From an uncultured Oscillospiraceae bacterium (lineage in GTDB: Bacteria; Bacillota; Clostridia; Oscillospirales; Oscillospiraceae): 36,124 nt of DNA. Under the pieces are notes generated by a model that ran no database searches, was not told where the DNA came from, and saw nothing but the letters and a program-made list of their open reading frames with translations. Shown here piece after piece: positions 13,231 through 21,482 of this stretch. A program made the position numbers and the translations under genes. Each line of letters starts with the position of its first letter. The first letter of the stretch is position 1. The stretch spans positions 1 to 36,124 of the forward strand of contig CAJFNY010000095.1 of the NCBI GenBank assembly GCA_904395865.1, given 5' to 3'.

Positions 13231-13824
13231 ATGACACAAGCCCTTCAGGCGGCCCGGGCCGCCTTTGGAATCGAGGCAGAGAGCATCCGGAAAATGGCGG
13301 ACCACTTCGACGAGGCCGCCTACCAGAAGGCCGTGGACCTGCTGGCCGCGGCGCCGCGGATCGGCGCCTCCGGCTGCGGCCACTCCGGCATCATCTGCCA
13401 GCACTTCGCCCATCTCATGTGCTGCATCGAGCGGCCGGCCCGCTTCATCTCGCCGGCCGAGGCCGTCCACGGCGCCACCGGCTTCCTGCAGCAGGGGGAC
13501 GTGATGGTCTTTGCCTCCCGCGGCGGCAAGACGAAGGAGCTGCTGCCCATTCTGGACATCTGCAAGGCCAAGGGCGTCCACGTCATCACCGTGACGGAGA
13601 ATCTGGAGTCCCCGCTGGCCCTGGGGGCCGACGTGGTGCTCAAGCAGTACGTGGAGCGGGAGACCGACAAGTACAACTGCCAGGGAACCACCAGCACCTC
13701 CGCCCTGTGCGTGATCTTCCACGCGCTCCAGGCGGCGCTGATCGAGCAGACCGGATACCAGGAAGCACAGTTCGCGCTGATTCACCCGGGCGGCGCCGTG
13801 GGTGAGCGGCTCAACCACCACTGA
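13231..13824 (+). CDS. SIS-domain sugar phosphate isomerase
   Basis: 197 aa, ATG with AGGAGG 9 nt upstream. A single SIS domain of the KpsF/GutQ kind without the CBS pair: IGASGCGHSGIICQHFAHLMCC (sugar-phosphate binding loop, about residues 44-65), FISPAEAVHGATGFLQQGDVMVFASRGGKTKELLP, and the C-terminal HPGGAVGERL. The family interconverts aldose and ketose phosphates; arabinose 5-phosphate isomerase is the best-known member. It opens an operon with a DeoR regulator, an acetyltransferase and an FGGY kinase, so it should act on the kinase product or the next intermediate. The substrate is unknown. Confidence 0.85.
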   Translation: MTQALQAARAAFGIEAESIRKMADHFDEAAYQKAVDLLAAAPRIGASGCGHSGIICQHFAHLMCCIERPARFISPAEAVHGATGFLQQGDVMVFASRGGKTKELLPILDICKAKGVHVITVTENLESPLALGADVVLKQYVERETDKYNCQGTTSTSALCVIFHALQAALIEQTGYQEAQFALIHPGGAVGERLNHH

Positions 13825-13834
13825 GGCCGCTGCC

Positions 13835-14620
13835 ATGGCGGCCAACAGCCTGAAAATCGACGCCCGGCGCCGCCAGATCCTGGAGCTGCTGGAGCGGGAC
13901 GGGCGCGTCAGCGTCGCACAACTGAGCCAGCTCTTCGGCACCACGCCGGTGACGATCCGCAGCGATCTGGACGCGCTGGAGGAAAACGGCTATCTGGAGC
14001 GGATCCAGGGCGGCGCCATCCGCAAGCTGCGGATCCAGCCGCAGCTGCCGGCCGGCAGCCGCCTGCTGGAAAAGCGGGCCATCGCTGCCGCGGCCGCAGC
14101 CCGGATCCACGACGGGGACACCCTGTTCCTGAACTCCGGCACCACCACCCGGGAGGTGGCCCTGGCCCTCCGGCAGCACCGGGGGCTGAACATCGTCACC
14201 AACTCCGTCTCCGTGGCGTCGGAGCTCAGCGGAATCCCGACGTTCCGCGTGATCCTGCTGGGCGGGGAGCTGAACACCCAGTATCTGTTCACCTGCGGGG
14301 GAGACGCCCAGGAGCAGCTGCAGAAGTACCAGGCCGATTACGCGATTCTGTCCCTGGACGGCGTCAGCGTGGAGCACGGCATCACCACCTACCACGCCGA
14401 CGAGGCCATCATCGACCGGCTGATGGTGGAGCGCGCCCACCGGACGCTGATCGTCGCCGACCACACGAAGATGGGGCACGCCGGCTTTTCGCTGATCTGC
14501 CCGCTGCAGCAGGTACACACGCTGATTACCGACGATGCCTGCGACCCGGCCGTGGCGGAGGCCATCCGCGCCACGCCGGTCCAGATCGTTCTGGCCGAAA
14601 GCCCGGCCGCCGACGAGTGA
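13835..14620 (+). CDS. DeoR-family transcriptional repressor
   Basis: 261 aa from ATG 13835, which has TGAGG 8 nt upstream. An in-frame GTG at 13802 would overlap the SIS gene and is not needed. N-terminal winged helix: RRRQILELLERDGRVSVAQLSQLFGTTPVTIRSDLDALEENGYLERIQGGAI, the classic DeoR signature. The C-terminal sensor has LNSGTTTREVALAL, LGGELN and VADHTKMGHAGFSLI, the sugar-phosphate-binding DeoR_C layout. It is 10 nt after the SIS gene. It probably represses this operon, and perhaps the divergent YjbQ operon, until a phosphorylated sugar binds. A tandem TTTCGA site below the operon promoter is the likely target. Confidence 0.9.
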   Translation: MAANSLKIDARRRQILELLERDGRVSVAQLSQLFGTTPVTIRSDLDALEENGYLERIQGGAIRKLRIQPQLPAGSRLLEKRAIAAAAAARIHDGDTLFLNSGTTTREVALALRQHRGLNIVTNSVSVASELSGIPTFRVILLGGELNTQYLFTCGGDAQEQLQKYQADYAILSLDGVSVEHGITTYHADEAIIDRLMVERAHRTLIVADHTKMGHAGFSLICPLQQVHTLITDDACDPAVAEAIRATPVQIVLAESPAADE

Positions 14621-14647
14621 CGGCCGGACCAGAAAGGAGTATGCCAC

Positions 14648-15097
14648 ATGGAATCCATTCGCTGCGTGACGGAAAACCGGCGCGCCTATCTTCCGCTGCT
14701 TCTGGAGGCGGACCCGGACGAGGCCATGATCGGCCGGTATCTGGACAGCGGCCGCATGTACGTACTGGAGATCGACGGCGCCGCCGCGGCGGTGGCCGTG
14801 GTCGTGACGCTGCCGGACGGCAGCTGTGAGCTGAAGAACATCGCCGTGGATCCGACCCGGCAGCGTCAGGGCCTGGGCCGCCGGCTGCTGCAGGCCGTCA
14901 TGGACCGGGAGGCCGCCGATTACGCGCTCATGTACGTGGGCACCACGGCGCCGACGGAGGGCTTCTACCAAAGCCTCGGCTTCGTCTACTCCCACACGGT
15001 GGAGGGCTTTTTCGTGGACAACTACCCGGAGCCCATCTTTGAGGACGGCGTGCAATGCGTCGACATGCGGTATTGGAAACGGAGGATCCAGCCATGA
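14648..15097 (+). CDS. GNAT N-acetyltransferase (YvbK-like)
   Basis: 149 aa, ATG with AAGGAG 8 nt upstream. GNAT fold with acetyl-CoA motif A in LKNIAVDPTRQRQGLGRRLL (about residues 60-79; the R/Q-x-x-G-x-G/A loop) and a C-terminal FFVDNYPEPIFEDGVQCVDM resembling Bacillus YvbK, whose substrate is not established. It is embedded between the repressor and the kinase, and its stop overlaps the kinase ATG by ATGA, so translation is coupled. It could acetylate an amino sugar in the pathway or simply be a passenger. Confidence 0.85.
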   Translation: MESIRCVTENRRAYLPLLLEADPDEAMIGRYLDSGRMYVLEIDGAAAAVAVVVTLPDGSCELKNIAVDPTRQRQGLGRRLLQAVMDREAADYALMYVGTTAPTEGFYQSLGFVYSHTVEGFFVDNYPEPIFEDGVQCVDMRYWKRRIQP

Positions 15098-16572
15098 AAT
15101 ACGTCATCGGAATTGACGTGGGCACCACCTGCACCAAGGCGCTGCTGGTGGACGAGGCCGGCGCTGTTGCCGGACAGGGCAGCGAGGGCTACGCGCTCAT
15201 CAGCAGCGGCAGCTGCATCGAGCAGCAGGCCCAGGAGTGGACGCGGGCCGTGGCCGCCGCCGTGCGGCAGGCCGTGCAGGGCATCGACGGCGCCCAGGTG
15301 GCTGCCATCTCCTTCTCCACCCAGGGCGGCAGCACGGTGGCCGTGGACGCAGACGGCCGCTTCCTCGGCAACGCCTGGACGTGGATGGACGGGCGCAGCA
15401 CCCGCGAGGCGGACGAAATTGAGCGGCAGGTGGGCGGCGACTACATCTACCGTACCACCGGCTGGCGCATCAATCCCGCCCTGGACGCCGCGAAGCTCCG
15501 CCGGATGAAGACCCTGCCGGAGTATGCCGGCGCCGTTCAGTACTGGACCACCCTGGAGGTGGTCAACGGCTACCTGACCGGCCGCCCGGTGCTGGACCCC
15601 ACCAACGCGGCCATGCGGCAGCTATACAGCGTGGAGGCCAACGACTGGGATCCGACGATGCTCCGCGCCGCCGGCGTCCGGCGGGAGGAGCTGCCGGAGG
15701 TGCTTCCCACCGGGGCACTGGTGGGCACGCTGCTGCCGGAGGCCGCGGCGGAGCTGGGCCTGCCGGCGGGTATCCCGGTCTACAACGGCGCCCACGACCA
15801 GTACTGCGCCTCCATCGGCGCCGGCGCCGTCCACGACGGGGACATGCTGCTGTCGGCCGGCACCACCTGGGTCGTCATGGGCATCGGCCGCAAGCCCCTG
15901 TTCACCGACAGCTACATCGCCCCGGGGAAGCACCCGGTGGAGGGCCTCTACGGTGCCATCGCGTCGCTGGTCTGCTCCGGCGCGTCCCTGCAGTGGTTCA
16001 AGAACAACTTCCTGCCGGAGGAGTTTGACGAGATGAACCGCGTCGTGGCCCAGCGCCGCGGCACCACCGGCGAGCTCTGCTTCTATCCGTATCTGGCCGG
16101 CGCGGCCTATCCGCTCTGGGTCCCCAACGCCCGCGGCGCCTTCGTCGGCATCAATCTGGAGCACGACCGGTTCGACTTCGCCCGGGCCATCATGGAGGGC
16201 GTCGCCTTCGGCGTCCGCCGCGCCCTGGACGACTTCCGGCGCAGCGGCAGCGACATCCGCTCCATCACCATGATGGGCGGCGCATCCCGCAGCCCGGTCT
16301 GGATCCAGATGATCGCCTCGGCGGCCCAGGTGCCGATTCTGCGGCTGAACCAGTCGGACGTCTGCGCCCTGGGTGCGGCGTCCATCGCCGCGTGCGGCGC
16401 CGGGATCTACGAGAGCTACTCCGCCGCCGCGGCCGCCATGGTCCACACGGAGGCGGTCTACGAGCCGATCCCCGAGGAGGTCGCCTACTACGGCGAGAAG
16501 TTCCGCCGCTACGACGCCATGTGGCAGCACATGCGCGCCTACTACGAAAGCGCTCCGGCTGCGGAAGCCTGA
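15094..16572 (+). CDS. FGGY-family carbohydrate kinase (xylulokinase-like)
   Basis: 492 aa from ATG 15094 (GGAGG 8 nt upstream, 4-nt overlap with the GNAT gene). Two actin-like ATPase halves: N-terminal phosphate-1 motif YVIGIDVGTTCTKALLVD, FSTQGGSTVAVD, WMDGRS, then YNGAHDQYCASIGAGAV with the catalytic-type Asp, SAGTTWVVMG, and C-terminal MGGASRSPVWIQMIASAAQVPI and the FGGY signature region. The family phosphorylates ketoses and polyols such as xylulose, ribulose, erythritol, erythrulose and glycerol. Here the substrate is unassigned. Paired with SIS and TIM-like isomerases, it is the committing step of the proposed pathway. A strong terminator follows. Confidence 0.9.
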   Translation: MKYVIGIDVGTTCTKALLVDEAGAVAGQGSEGYALISSGSCIEQQAQEWTRAVAAAVRQAVQGIDGAQVAAISFSTQGGSTVAVDADGRFLGNAWTWMDGRSTREADEIERQVGGDYIYRTTGWRINPALDAAKLRRMKTLPEYAGAVQYWTTLEVVNGYLTGRPVLDPTNAAMRQLYSVEANDWDPTMLRAAGVRREELPEVLPTGALVGTLLPEAAAELGLPAGIPVYNGAHDQYCASIGAGAVHDGDMLLSAGTTWVVMGIGRKPLFTDSYIAPGKHPVEGLYGAIASLVCSGASLQWFKNNFLPEEFDEMNRVVAQRRGTTGELCFYPYLAGAAYPLWVPNARGAFVGINLEHDRFDFARAIMEGVAFGVRRALDDFRRSGSDIRSITMMGGASRSPVWIQMIASAAQVPILRLNQSDVCALGAASIAACGAGIYESYSAAAAAMVHTEAVYEPIPEEVAYYGEKFRRYDAMWQHMRAYYESAPAAEA

Positions 16573-16591
16573 GCTGCCCCACCGACGCACG

Positions 16592-16632
16592 CGCCGGCGG
16601 ACCCGGGAACGGGTCCGCCGGCGTTTTTCGTT
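16592..16632 (+). terminator. intrinsic terminator of the kinase operon
   Basis: A perfect 13-bp stem (16592-16604 with 16611-16623) has a 6-nt loop and is followed by TTTTTCGTTT. Confidence 0.9.
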
Positions 16633-16709
16633 TCACACGGATTGGAGGTCCCGGGCCGGAGCAGCCGCGCAGTCCGCACCGCGGGGCCCGGGGCGCAGCG
16701 CTCCGTCCG

Positions 16710-17774
16710 CTACGTGCCGGCAATCAGTGCCGCCAGCCCCTCGCCGAGATCCCGCGCGGCGGCCAGGGCCTCCCGCAGGGTGTTGCCCGAGGAGCCCACC
16801 TCCACCAGCAGGGAACCGGGGGTCATGTGCTGGTTGAAGCGCTCCGTCCGCAGGTCCAGGTTCCGGCAGAGGCCAGGGTACATCCGCTCCAGCACCGCCT
16901 GGAGCTTCAGCGCCCAGCTGAGGTTGTCCCGCCAGTTGGGATGGCTGAGGCCGCCCTGATCCGTGCCCACCACCAGCATCAGCTGGGCCGTCTCCTCGCC
17001 GTCCAGCGTCACCGCATGGCGCACCGGCGTGCCGTCGGTGTCGGCCGCGGCGTCCCGGTGGAGGTCGATGACCATCTGAATGGACGGGTACTGCTCCACC
17101 CACTGCTGGATTTTTCCGAGCGTGCGGTCGTAGGCGCCGCTGTACGACGGGTAATCGTTGAAGCTCTCGTCGTGCAGCACCGAGATGCCGTGGGACTCCA
17201 GCGTCTCCGCCAGCTCCCGGCCCACCCGGACCACGGAGAAGTCCGTGTCCTGCGTCCGGGCCATTTCGTTCTCCGGATACTCCCAGCCGGCCTCCTGGGT
17301 GTACGCCTCTGAGGTGTGGGTGTGGACGATCAGAACCGTCGGGCCCTCCTGGTCAAAGTCCAGAACGCTCTCCTGCTGCAGCAGCGCCAGCTTGTCCACC
17401 GAATACGTACACGCCCCGCCGACGGTGATGGCCTCTGCGTCAGCCTCGGTGAACTGCAGCCGCTCCGCCTCCGGCTCGGCCGCATCCTGCCGCGGCAGCG
17501 GCGCCGCCGGTGCTGCGGTGGACGCCTCCGGCGTCTCCGCCGGTCCCGCTTCGGCTTGCAGCGTCTCCTCCGCGGCCGGCAGCTCCGGCAGCGGCAGGGC
17601 CTGTCCCGTCTCCAGATAAAAAAGAAAGCCGGCAAAGTCCGGGCTCCGCAGCGCCGCGCCCACCTGCGCAGCCACCCGTCGGTCCAGCCCCGCCGCCGTC
17701 ACCAGGCGGATCGCCAGAGCCAGCACCACCAGCGCCGCCGACACGCGCCGGGCCGCCCTCCTGGAATCCATCAT
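16710..17774 (-). CDS. spoIIP: stage II sporulation protein P
   Basis: 354 aa, ATG with GGGAGG 7 nt upstream. SpoIIP is an amidase and endopeptidase that, with SpoIID and SpoIIM, dissolves the septal wall during engulfment of the forespore. It has an N-terminal membrane anchor (SAALVVLALAIRLVTAAG, about residues 12-29), a Pro/Ala-rich linker, and the catalytic domain with VLIVHTHTSEAY, VIDLHRDA and HMTPGSLLVEVGSSGNTLREAL, the zinc ligands and Glu of the family. Length is normal. It is a single gene here, without gpr next to it. This is the clearest proof that the host belongs to a spore-forming lineage. Confidence 0.93.
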   Translation of the reverse strand: MMDSRRAARRVSAALVVLALAIRLVTAAGLDRRVAAQVGAALRSPDFAGFLFYLETGQALPLPELPAAEETLQAEAGPAETPEASTAAPAAPLPRQDAAEPEAERLQFTEADAEAITVGGACTYSVDKLALLQQESVLDFDQEGPTVLIVHTHTSEAYTQEAGWEYPENEMARTQDTDFSVVRVGRELAETLESHGISVLHDESFNDYPSYSGAYDRTLGKIQQWVEQYPSIQMVIDLHRDAAADTDGTPVRHAVTLDGEETAQLMLVVGTDQGGLSHPNWRDNLSWALKLQAVLERMYPGLCRNLDLRTERFNQHMTPGSLLVEVGSSGNTLREALAAARDLGEGLAALIAGT

Positions 17775-17831
17775 GCAATCCCTCCCGACTGTATTCTATG
17801 CACGGCCGGCCTCAGAAAGAACTGCCGGGAC

Positions 17832-17860
17832 TTGCAATCGGCGGCGGACCGCGGTATAAT
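17832..17860 (+). promoter_or_regulatory. promoter of the uracil/xanthine permease
   Basis: TTGCAA (17832-17837), 17-nt spacer, perfect TATAAT (17855-17860). The RNA would start near 17867, giving a leader of about 150 nt before the start codon. Confidence 0.7.
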
Positions 17861-17871
17861 GGGGGCGCTTG

Positions 17872-17990
17872 CAGATCAGAGAGAGTGGGTCCCGGCCGCG
17901 CACTTCGGCAGTGCGCGGGCAGGATTCCGGACGTGTCCGCGCCGAAAGCGCGACGGTGGAAAGGTTCCGATGCCGTTCCGCCGTTTTTTT
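17872..17990 (+). ncRNA. structured leader with attenuator (possible PyrR type)
   Basis: The 5' leader contains GATCAGAGAGAG (about 17874-17885), loosely like the PyrR-binding loop word UCCAGAGAGG; a 9-bp hairpin at 17896-17918; a small CGCGC-GAAA-type stem; and finally a terminator. PyrR is known to control uracil permease leaders in Bacillus by attenuation. The leader and terminator are seen directly; the PyrR link is a guess. Confidence 0.4.
17953..17990 (+). terminator. intrinsic terminator inside the permease leader
   Basis: A 9-bp stem with one G-U pair (17953-17961 with 17976-17984) has a 14-nt loop and ends in seven T. It lies between the promoter and the start codon of the permease, so it can only serve as an attenuator. 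Confidence 0.6.
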
Positions 17991-18017
17991 CGGCCTGCGG
18001 ACGGAGAGGAGAGTCAA

Positions 18018-19391
18018 ATGCGCAAGAAAATTCCGGAAAGCGGCCTCTACGATGCCCGCCCGCTGGGCGTGCCGCGGATGCTGGTGCTTGGCGTCCAGCA
18101 CATGTTCGCCATGTTCGGCGCCACGGTGCTGGTGCCGGCTCTGACCGGCCTGAGCGTCTCGGCGACGCTGCTGTTTGCCGGCCTGGGCACGCTGCTGTTC
18201 CACCTGCTGGCCAAGGGGAAGGTCCCGGCCTTCCTGGGTTCCAGCTTCGCCTTCATCGGCGGCTACCAGGCCATCGCGCCGATGCTGCCCGACGCCGCCG
18301 GCGAGATGACCGTGCCCAACGCGGAGATGCTGCCGTACGCCTGCTTCGGCGTGGCGTGCGCCGGCCTGCTGTACGTGGTGCTGGCAGCGCTGTTCAAGGC
18401 CTTCGGCACGAAGAAGGTCATGCGGTTCTTCCCGCCGATCGTCACCGGTCCGGTCATCATCTGCATCGGCCTGAGCCTCAGCTCCTCGGCCATCAACAAC
18501 TGCCAGGCCAACTGGTGGATCGCCCTGGTGGCCATCGCTGTGGTCATCCTGGCCAACATCTTCGGCCGCGGCATGATCAAAATCATCCCCATCCTGCTGG
18601 GCGTCGTGGCGTCGTACGCGGTGGCCGCCTTCACCGGCAACGTGGACTTCACTGCCGTCCGGGAGGCCTCCTGGATTGGGCTGCCCTTCACCTGGGACAG
18701 CACCGTCTTTGGCCTGTTCCAGCGGCCGGATCTCAACCCGTCGCTGCTGATTACCGCGGCCGTGACCATCATGCCGCTGGCCCTGGCCACCATGGTCGAG
18801 CACATCGGCGACATGTGCGCCATCTCCTCCACCTGCAGCCGGAGCTATCTGTCCGACCCGGGCCTCCACCGGACGCTGCTGGGCGATGGCCTCGCCACCT
18901 CCATGGCCGCCCTGTTCGGCGCGCCGGCCAACACCACTTACGGCGAGAACACCGGCGTGCTGGCCCTGAGCCGCGTCTTTGATCCGCGGGTCATCCGCAT
19001 TGCGGCGTACCTGGCCATCCTGTTCTCCTTCAGCCCCAAGTTCGAGGCGCTGGTGGCCGCCATGCCGGCAGCCACCATGGGCGGCGTCAGCATGGTGCTC
19101 TACGGCATGATCTCGGCCGTGGGCGTCCGGAACGTGGTGGAGAACAAGGTGGACTTCACCAAGAGCCGCAACGTGCTCATCGCGGCGCTGATCCTCGTGC
19201 TGTCCATCGGCATCAGCTACTCCGACATCGGCGCCGTCCGCTTCGCCGTCGGCGGTGTCACCATCAGCCTGTCCGGCCTGGCGGTGGGCGCGCTGGTGGG
19301 CATCGTCCTCAACGCAATCCTGCCCGGCAAGGACTACGAGTTCGGCTCCGACGACCAGGGCGACCAGTCCGTGAATTTCATCATCCAGTAA
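18018..19391 (+). CDS. uracil/xanthine permease, NCS2 family
   Basis: 457 aa from ATG 18018 with GGAGAGGAG upstream. ATG 17970 in the same frame is unlikely because it would place the leader terminator inside the gene. Nucleobase:cation symporter of the inner membrane with about 14 membrane spans. The N-terminus LGVQHMFAMFGATVLVPALTG is the UraA/PyrP signature, followed by FLGSSFAFIGGYQAIAP, then FFPPIVTGPVIICIGLSLS, and the substrate-site region ATMVEHIGDMCAIS with its Glu. GAPANTTYGENTGVLALSRV is also typical. Uracil is the most likely substrate; xanthine is possible. It stands alone, with its own promoter, attenuator and terminator. Confidence 0.9.
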   Translation: MRKKIPESGLYDARPLGVPRMLVLGVQHMFAMFGATVLVPALTGLSVSATLLFAGLGTLLFHLLAKGKVPAFLGSSFAFIGGYQAIAPMLPDAAGEMTVPNAEMLPYACFGVACAGLLYVVLAALFKAFGTKKVMRFFPPIVTGPVIICIGLSLSSSAINNCQANWWIALVAIAVVILANIFGRGMIKIIPILLGVVASYAVAAFTGNVDFTAVREASWIGLPFTWDSTVFGLFQRPDLNPSLLITAAVTIMPLALATMVEHIGDMCAISSTCSRSYLSDPGLHRTLLGDGLATSMAALFGAPANTTYGENTGVLALSRVFDPRVIRIAAYLAILFSFSPKFEALVAAMPAATMGGVSMVLYGMISAVGVRNVVENKVDFTKSRNVLIAALILVLSIGISYSDIGAVRFAVGGVTISLSGLAVGALVGIVLNAILPGKDYEFGSDDQGDQSVNFIIQ

Positions 19392-19397
19392 ACGCCT

Positions 19398-19428
19398 CCG
19401 GGGCGCCCTGCAGGGCGCCCCGGTTTTT
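19398..19428 (+). terminator. intrinsic terminator of the permease gene
   Basis: A GC-rich self-complementary run (arms 19398-19410 and 19411-19423) folds into a long stem and is followed by five T. Confidence 0.85.
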
Positions 19429-19474
19429 CGTACCCATTCCCCTGGAAATTGCGGCGGCCCGCGGAGCAGGCCGC

Positions 19475-19511
19475 GCAAAAGGGAAGGCGGGGAGCTGCGC
19501 TCCCCGCCTTC
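19475..19511 (-). terminator. intrinsic terminator of the VanW-domain gene
   Basis: A perfect 11-bp stem (19483-19493 with 19501-19511) has a 7-nt loop. On the minus strand it is followed by CCTTTTGC. It lies about 20 nt past the stop and faces the permease terminator. Confidence 0.65.
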
Positions 19512-19532
19512 TGCGGTTTCGTAGGTTTCGTA

Positions 19533-21482
19533 TTATTCCAGCACGTCTGACCCGTTGCCGGTCTCGCCCGTGCCGGGATCCGTCGTACCGGGGTCCGTCG
19601 TGCCCGGATCCGTCGTCCCGGGATCGGTGGTGCCGGGATCCGTCGTCCCGGGATCCGTCGTCCCCGGATCCGTCGTGCCGGGGTCTGTCGTACCCGGGTC
19701 GGTCGTTCCGGGGTCGGTGGTGCCGGGATCCGTCGTGCCCGGATCGGTGGGATCGGTGGTGGTCGGATCCTCCGGATCCGGCTGCTTGCCGATGGTCGTC
19801 ACCCGGTCGCGCTTCTGGTAATAGCTGTTGGGGAACTGGACGTTCTCCCACTCGGAGATCGGGTTTCCGTTGGCATCCAGATACCGCTTGATGGTCGTGG
19901 TCCGGTAGCCGGTGTACGGGCTGACCGTGACCTCCTCGTAGTCGGCCGGCAGGGACTCGTCCTCCTCCACCACGTCCTCCCAATTGTAAACGGCGTTGAC
20001 TACGTGATCCAGCTCCACGGTGGTGTCGGTGGTCTTGGTACCCACCAGCGTGATGTGGACGTAGCCGTCGGACACTGAGGCGTCAATCCGCAGAGGGTAC
20101 TCGGTGGAGTTGGAGAACTTAAAGTCGAGGTTGGAGCCCCAGTAGATGGTGGCATCCATGCCCATGGGCACGTAGGAGACCGTGAACATGTGCTCCGTGC
20201 GCTCCACGATGTTCAGGTCGGCCAGCAGCGCCGCATAGTAGATGGCCGACGCCACCTGGCAGACGCCGCCGCCCAGCTCCGGGGTGGACGTGCCGGAGAC
20301 GAACACGGTGGCCGCCTGATAGCCCTTGGCCGCAGTCCGCTCGCCGACGGTGTCGTTGAACGAAAAGACATCGCCGGGGTTGAGGATCGTGCCGTCGATG
20401 GCCTGGCAGGCCAGCTCCAGATTGGTGGTGCGGCCGGGGTTCCAGGTATGGGGGCTGTCCACATCAGCCAGCTCGTCGGCGAACAGCGTCGCCTCCAGCT
20501 CCGCCAGCGTGACCTCCGGCTCCACCATAGCCAGGGTGATGGTCAGGGTGCTGCCCTCCTCGGCCATGGCCTGCTGCTGCTCGGCAGCCGCCAGGTCGAA
20601 GCCGTAGCCCACGACCTCCTCGACGATGACCTTGTTCTCGCTGTCGTAGTAGGCGTCGGCCATGTCGGTGCACATCTCATCGTAGATGGCGGACAGGTCT
20701 ACCGGCTGATAGGCCTCCTCGTCGTAGTCAAACTGGATGACGGAAAAGTCGTTGTTCATGAACGCGGCGATGACTGCGTCGTACAGCGCATCGGCGTCCA
20801 AACTCCGCTGGCTGGTGCCCACGTGGATCACCAGCTGCGTCGGGACGGTTTCCGCCGGCGTATCCTCCGTGGCGGCGACCTCCGTCTCCACCACGTCGTA
20901 CGTGGAATCCATCCGCTCCGACTGGACGTCCGCGGCGGCGCCGTCGATCACCGAGCGGACGTACTCCTCGTTGATGCTCAGAGAGTCCTGGATGTTGACG
21001 AAGTGCTCGCCGGTGCTGCCGGAGATCGTGGCCACCAGCGTCTGGAACACGCCGTCCTGCCGGCCGTAGTTCCACGCCTCCTCCACGGCCTGCTCCACGT
21101 CCAGGGAGACCTGCGTCTCCGCCGGGGCGAAGGACAGCGTCCGGTCCGGCAGCTGCACGGTCAGGGTTGAGGTGCCGTACGTCTGATCCACAGCCGCCTG
21201 CACGGCTTCGGTGGCCTCCTCCCGGGACATGCCGCCGATGTTGACGCCGGCCACATAGACGTTGGGGAAGATGTCTCCGGAGCTGTGGAGCACGTAGGCG
21301 TAGATGGCCACGCCGAACACCGCCAGACAGACGACGGCCGCTGCCACCAGCGCGGCAACCTTTCCGTTGCCGGACTTTTTCTTGGCCGGCGACCCTCCAG
21401 CGGCTGCCTTTTTCTGGGCGGCCGAGGGCTTGGCGGCAGGAGTTTTTTGGGTTTTCTTTCTTGGCTGTTCAAATTTTCCCAT
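19533..21482 (-). CDS. VanW-domain cell-surface protein with DPGTT repeat tail
   Basis: 649 aa, ATG with TAGGAG 7 nt upstream. Layout: a Lys/Ala-rich cytoplasmic start (residues 1-40), one membrane span (VAALVAAAVVCLAVFGVAIYAYVL, about 42-65), peptidoglycan-binding-4-like repeats (IGGMSREEATEAVQAAV and later), a VanW domain (about 350-480; NPGRTTNLELACQAIDGTILNPGDVFSFNDTVGERT and ELGGGVCQVASAIYYAAL), a beta-rich part with YTGYRTTTIKRY, then a linker of DPGTT repeats to the end. It is anchored in the membrane and probably faces the wall. VanW occurs in vancomycin clusters, but its function is unknown and most clostridial copies, like this one, are not resistance genes. Confidence 0.87.
   Translation of the reverse strand: MGKFEQPRKKTQKTPAAKPSAAQKKAAAGGSPAKKKSGNGKVAALVAAAVVCLAVFGVAIYAYVLHSSGDIFPNVYVAGVNIGGMSREEATEAVQAAVDQTYGTSTLTVQLPDRTLSFAPAETQVSLDVEQAVEEAWNYGRQDGVFQTLVATISGSTGEHFVNIQDSLSINEEYVRSVIDGAAADVQSERMDSTYDVVETEVAATEDTPAETVPTQLVIHVGTSQRSLDADALYDAVIAAFMNNDFSVIQFDYDEEAYQPVDLSAIYDEMCTDMADAYYDSENKVIVEEVVGYGFDLAAAEQQQAMAEEGSTLTITLAMVEPEVTLAELEATLFADELADVDSPHTWNPGRTTNLELACQAIDGTILNPGDVFSFNDTVGERTAAKGYQAATVFVSGTSTPELGGGVCQVASAIYYAALLADLNIVERTEHMFTVSYVPMGMDATIYWGSNLDFKFSNSTEYPLRIDASVSDGYVHITLVGTKTTDTTVELDHVVNAVYNWEDVVEEDESLPADYEEVTVSPYTGYRTTTIKRYLDANGNPISEWENVQFPNSYYQKRDRVTTIGKQPDPEDPTTTDPTDPGTTDPGTTDPGTTDPGTTDPGTTDPGTTDPGTTDPGTTDPGTTDPGTTDPGTTDPGTGETGNGSDVLE
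19566..19745 (-). repeat. 12 tandem 15-bp units coding DPGTT
   Basis: Eleven DPGTT units plus a final DPGTG are coded in a row, each 15 nt. Third-codon bases vary between units (ggatcc, gggtcc, gggtcg, ggatcg), so the array is not a fresh slippage product. It forms a stiff, acidic, wall-spanning type of tail. Confidence 0.9.

Noticed and set aside
17970-18017. Upstream ATG at 17970 as the start of the permease
   Set aside because: It would put the terminator hairpin and its seven T inside the coding region. The family N-terminus and the better SD fit ATG 18018.
19566-19745. Regular 15-bp repeats considered as a CRISPR array
   Set aside because: Units are contiguous without spacers, stay in one reading frame and code a peptide repeat. 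No cas gene is present.
19555-19821. PGSVV-repeat frame on the plus strand
   Set aside because: It is the reverse reading of the DPGTT tail of the VanW-domain gene and has no ribosome site.
19533-21482. VanW-domain gene as vancomycin resistance
   Set aside because: No vanA/B, vanH, vanX or vanRS genes are nearby, and VanW domains are common in clostridial surface proteins of unknown function.
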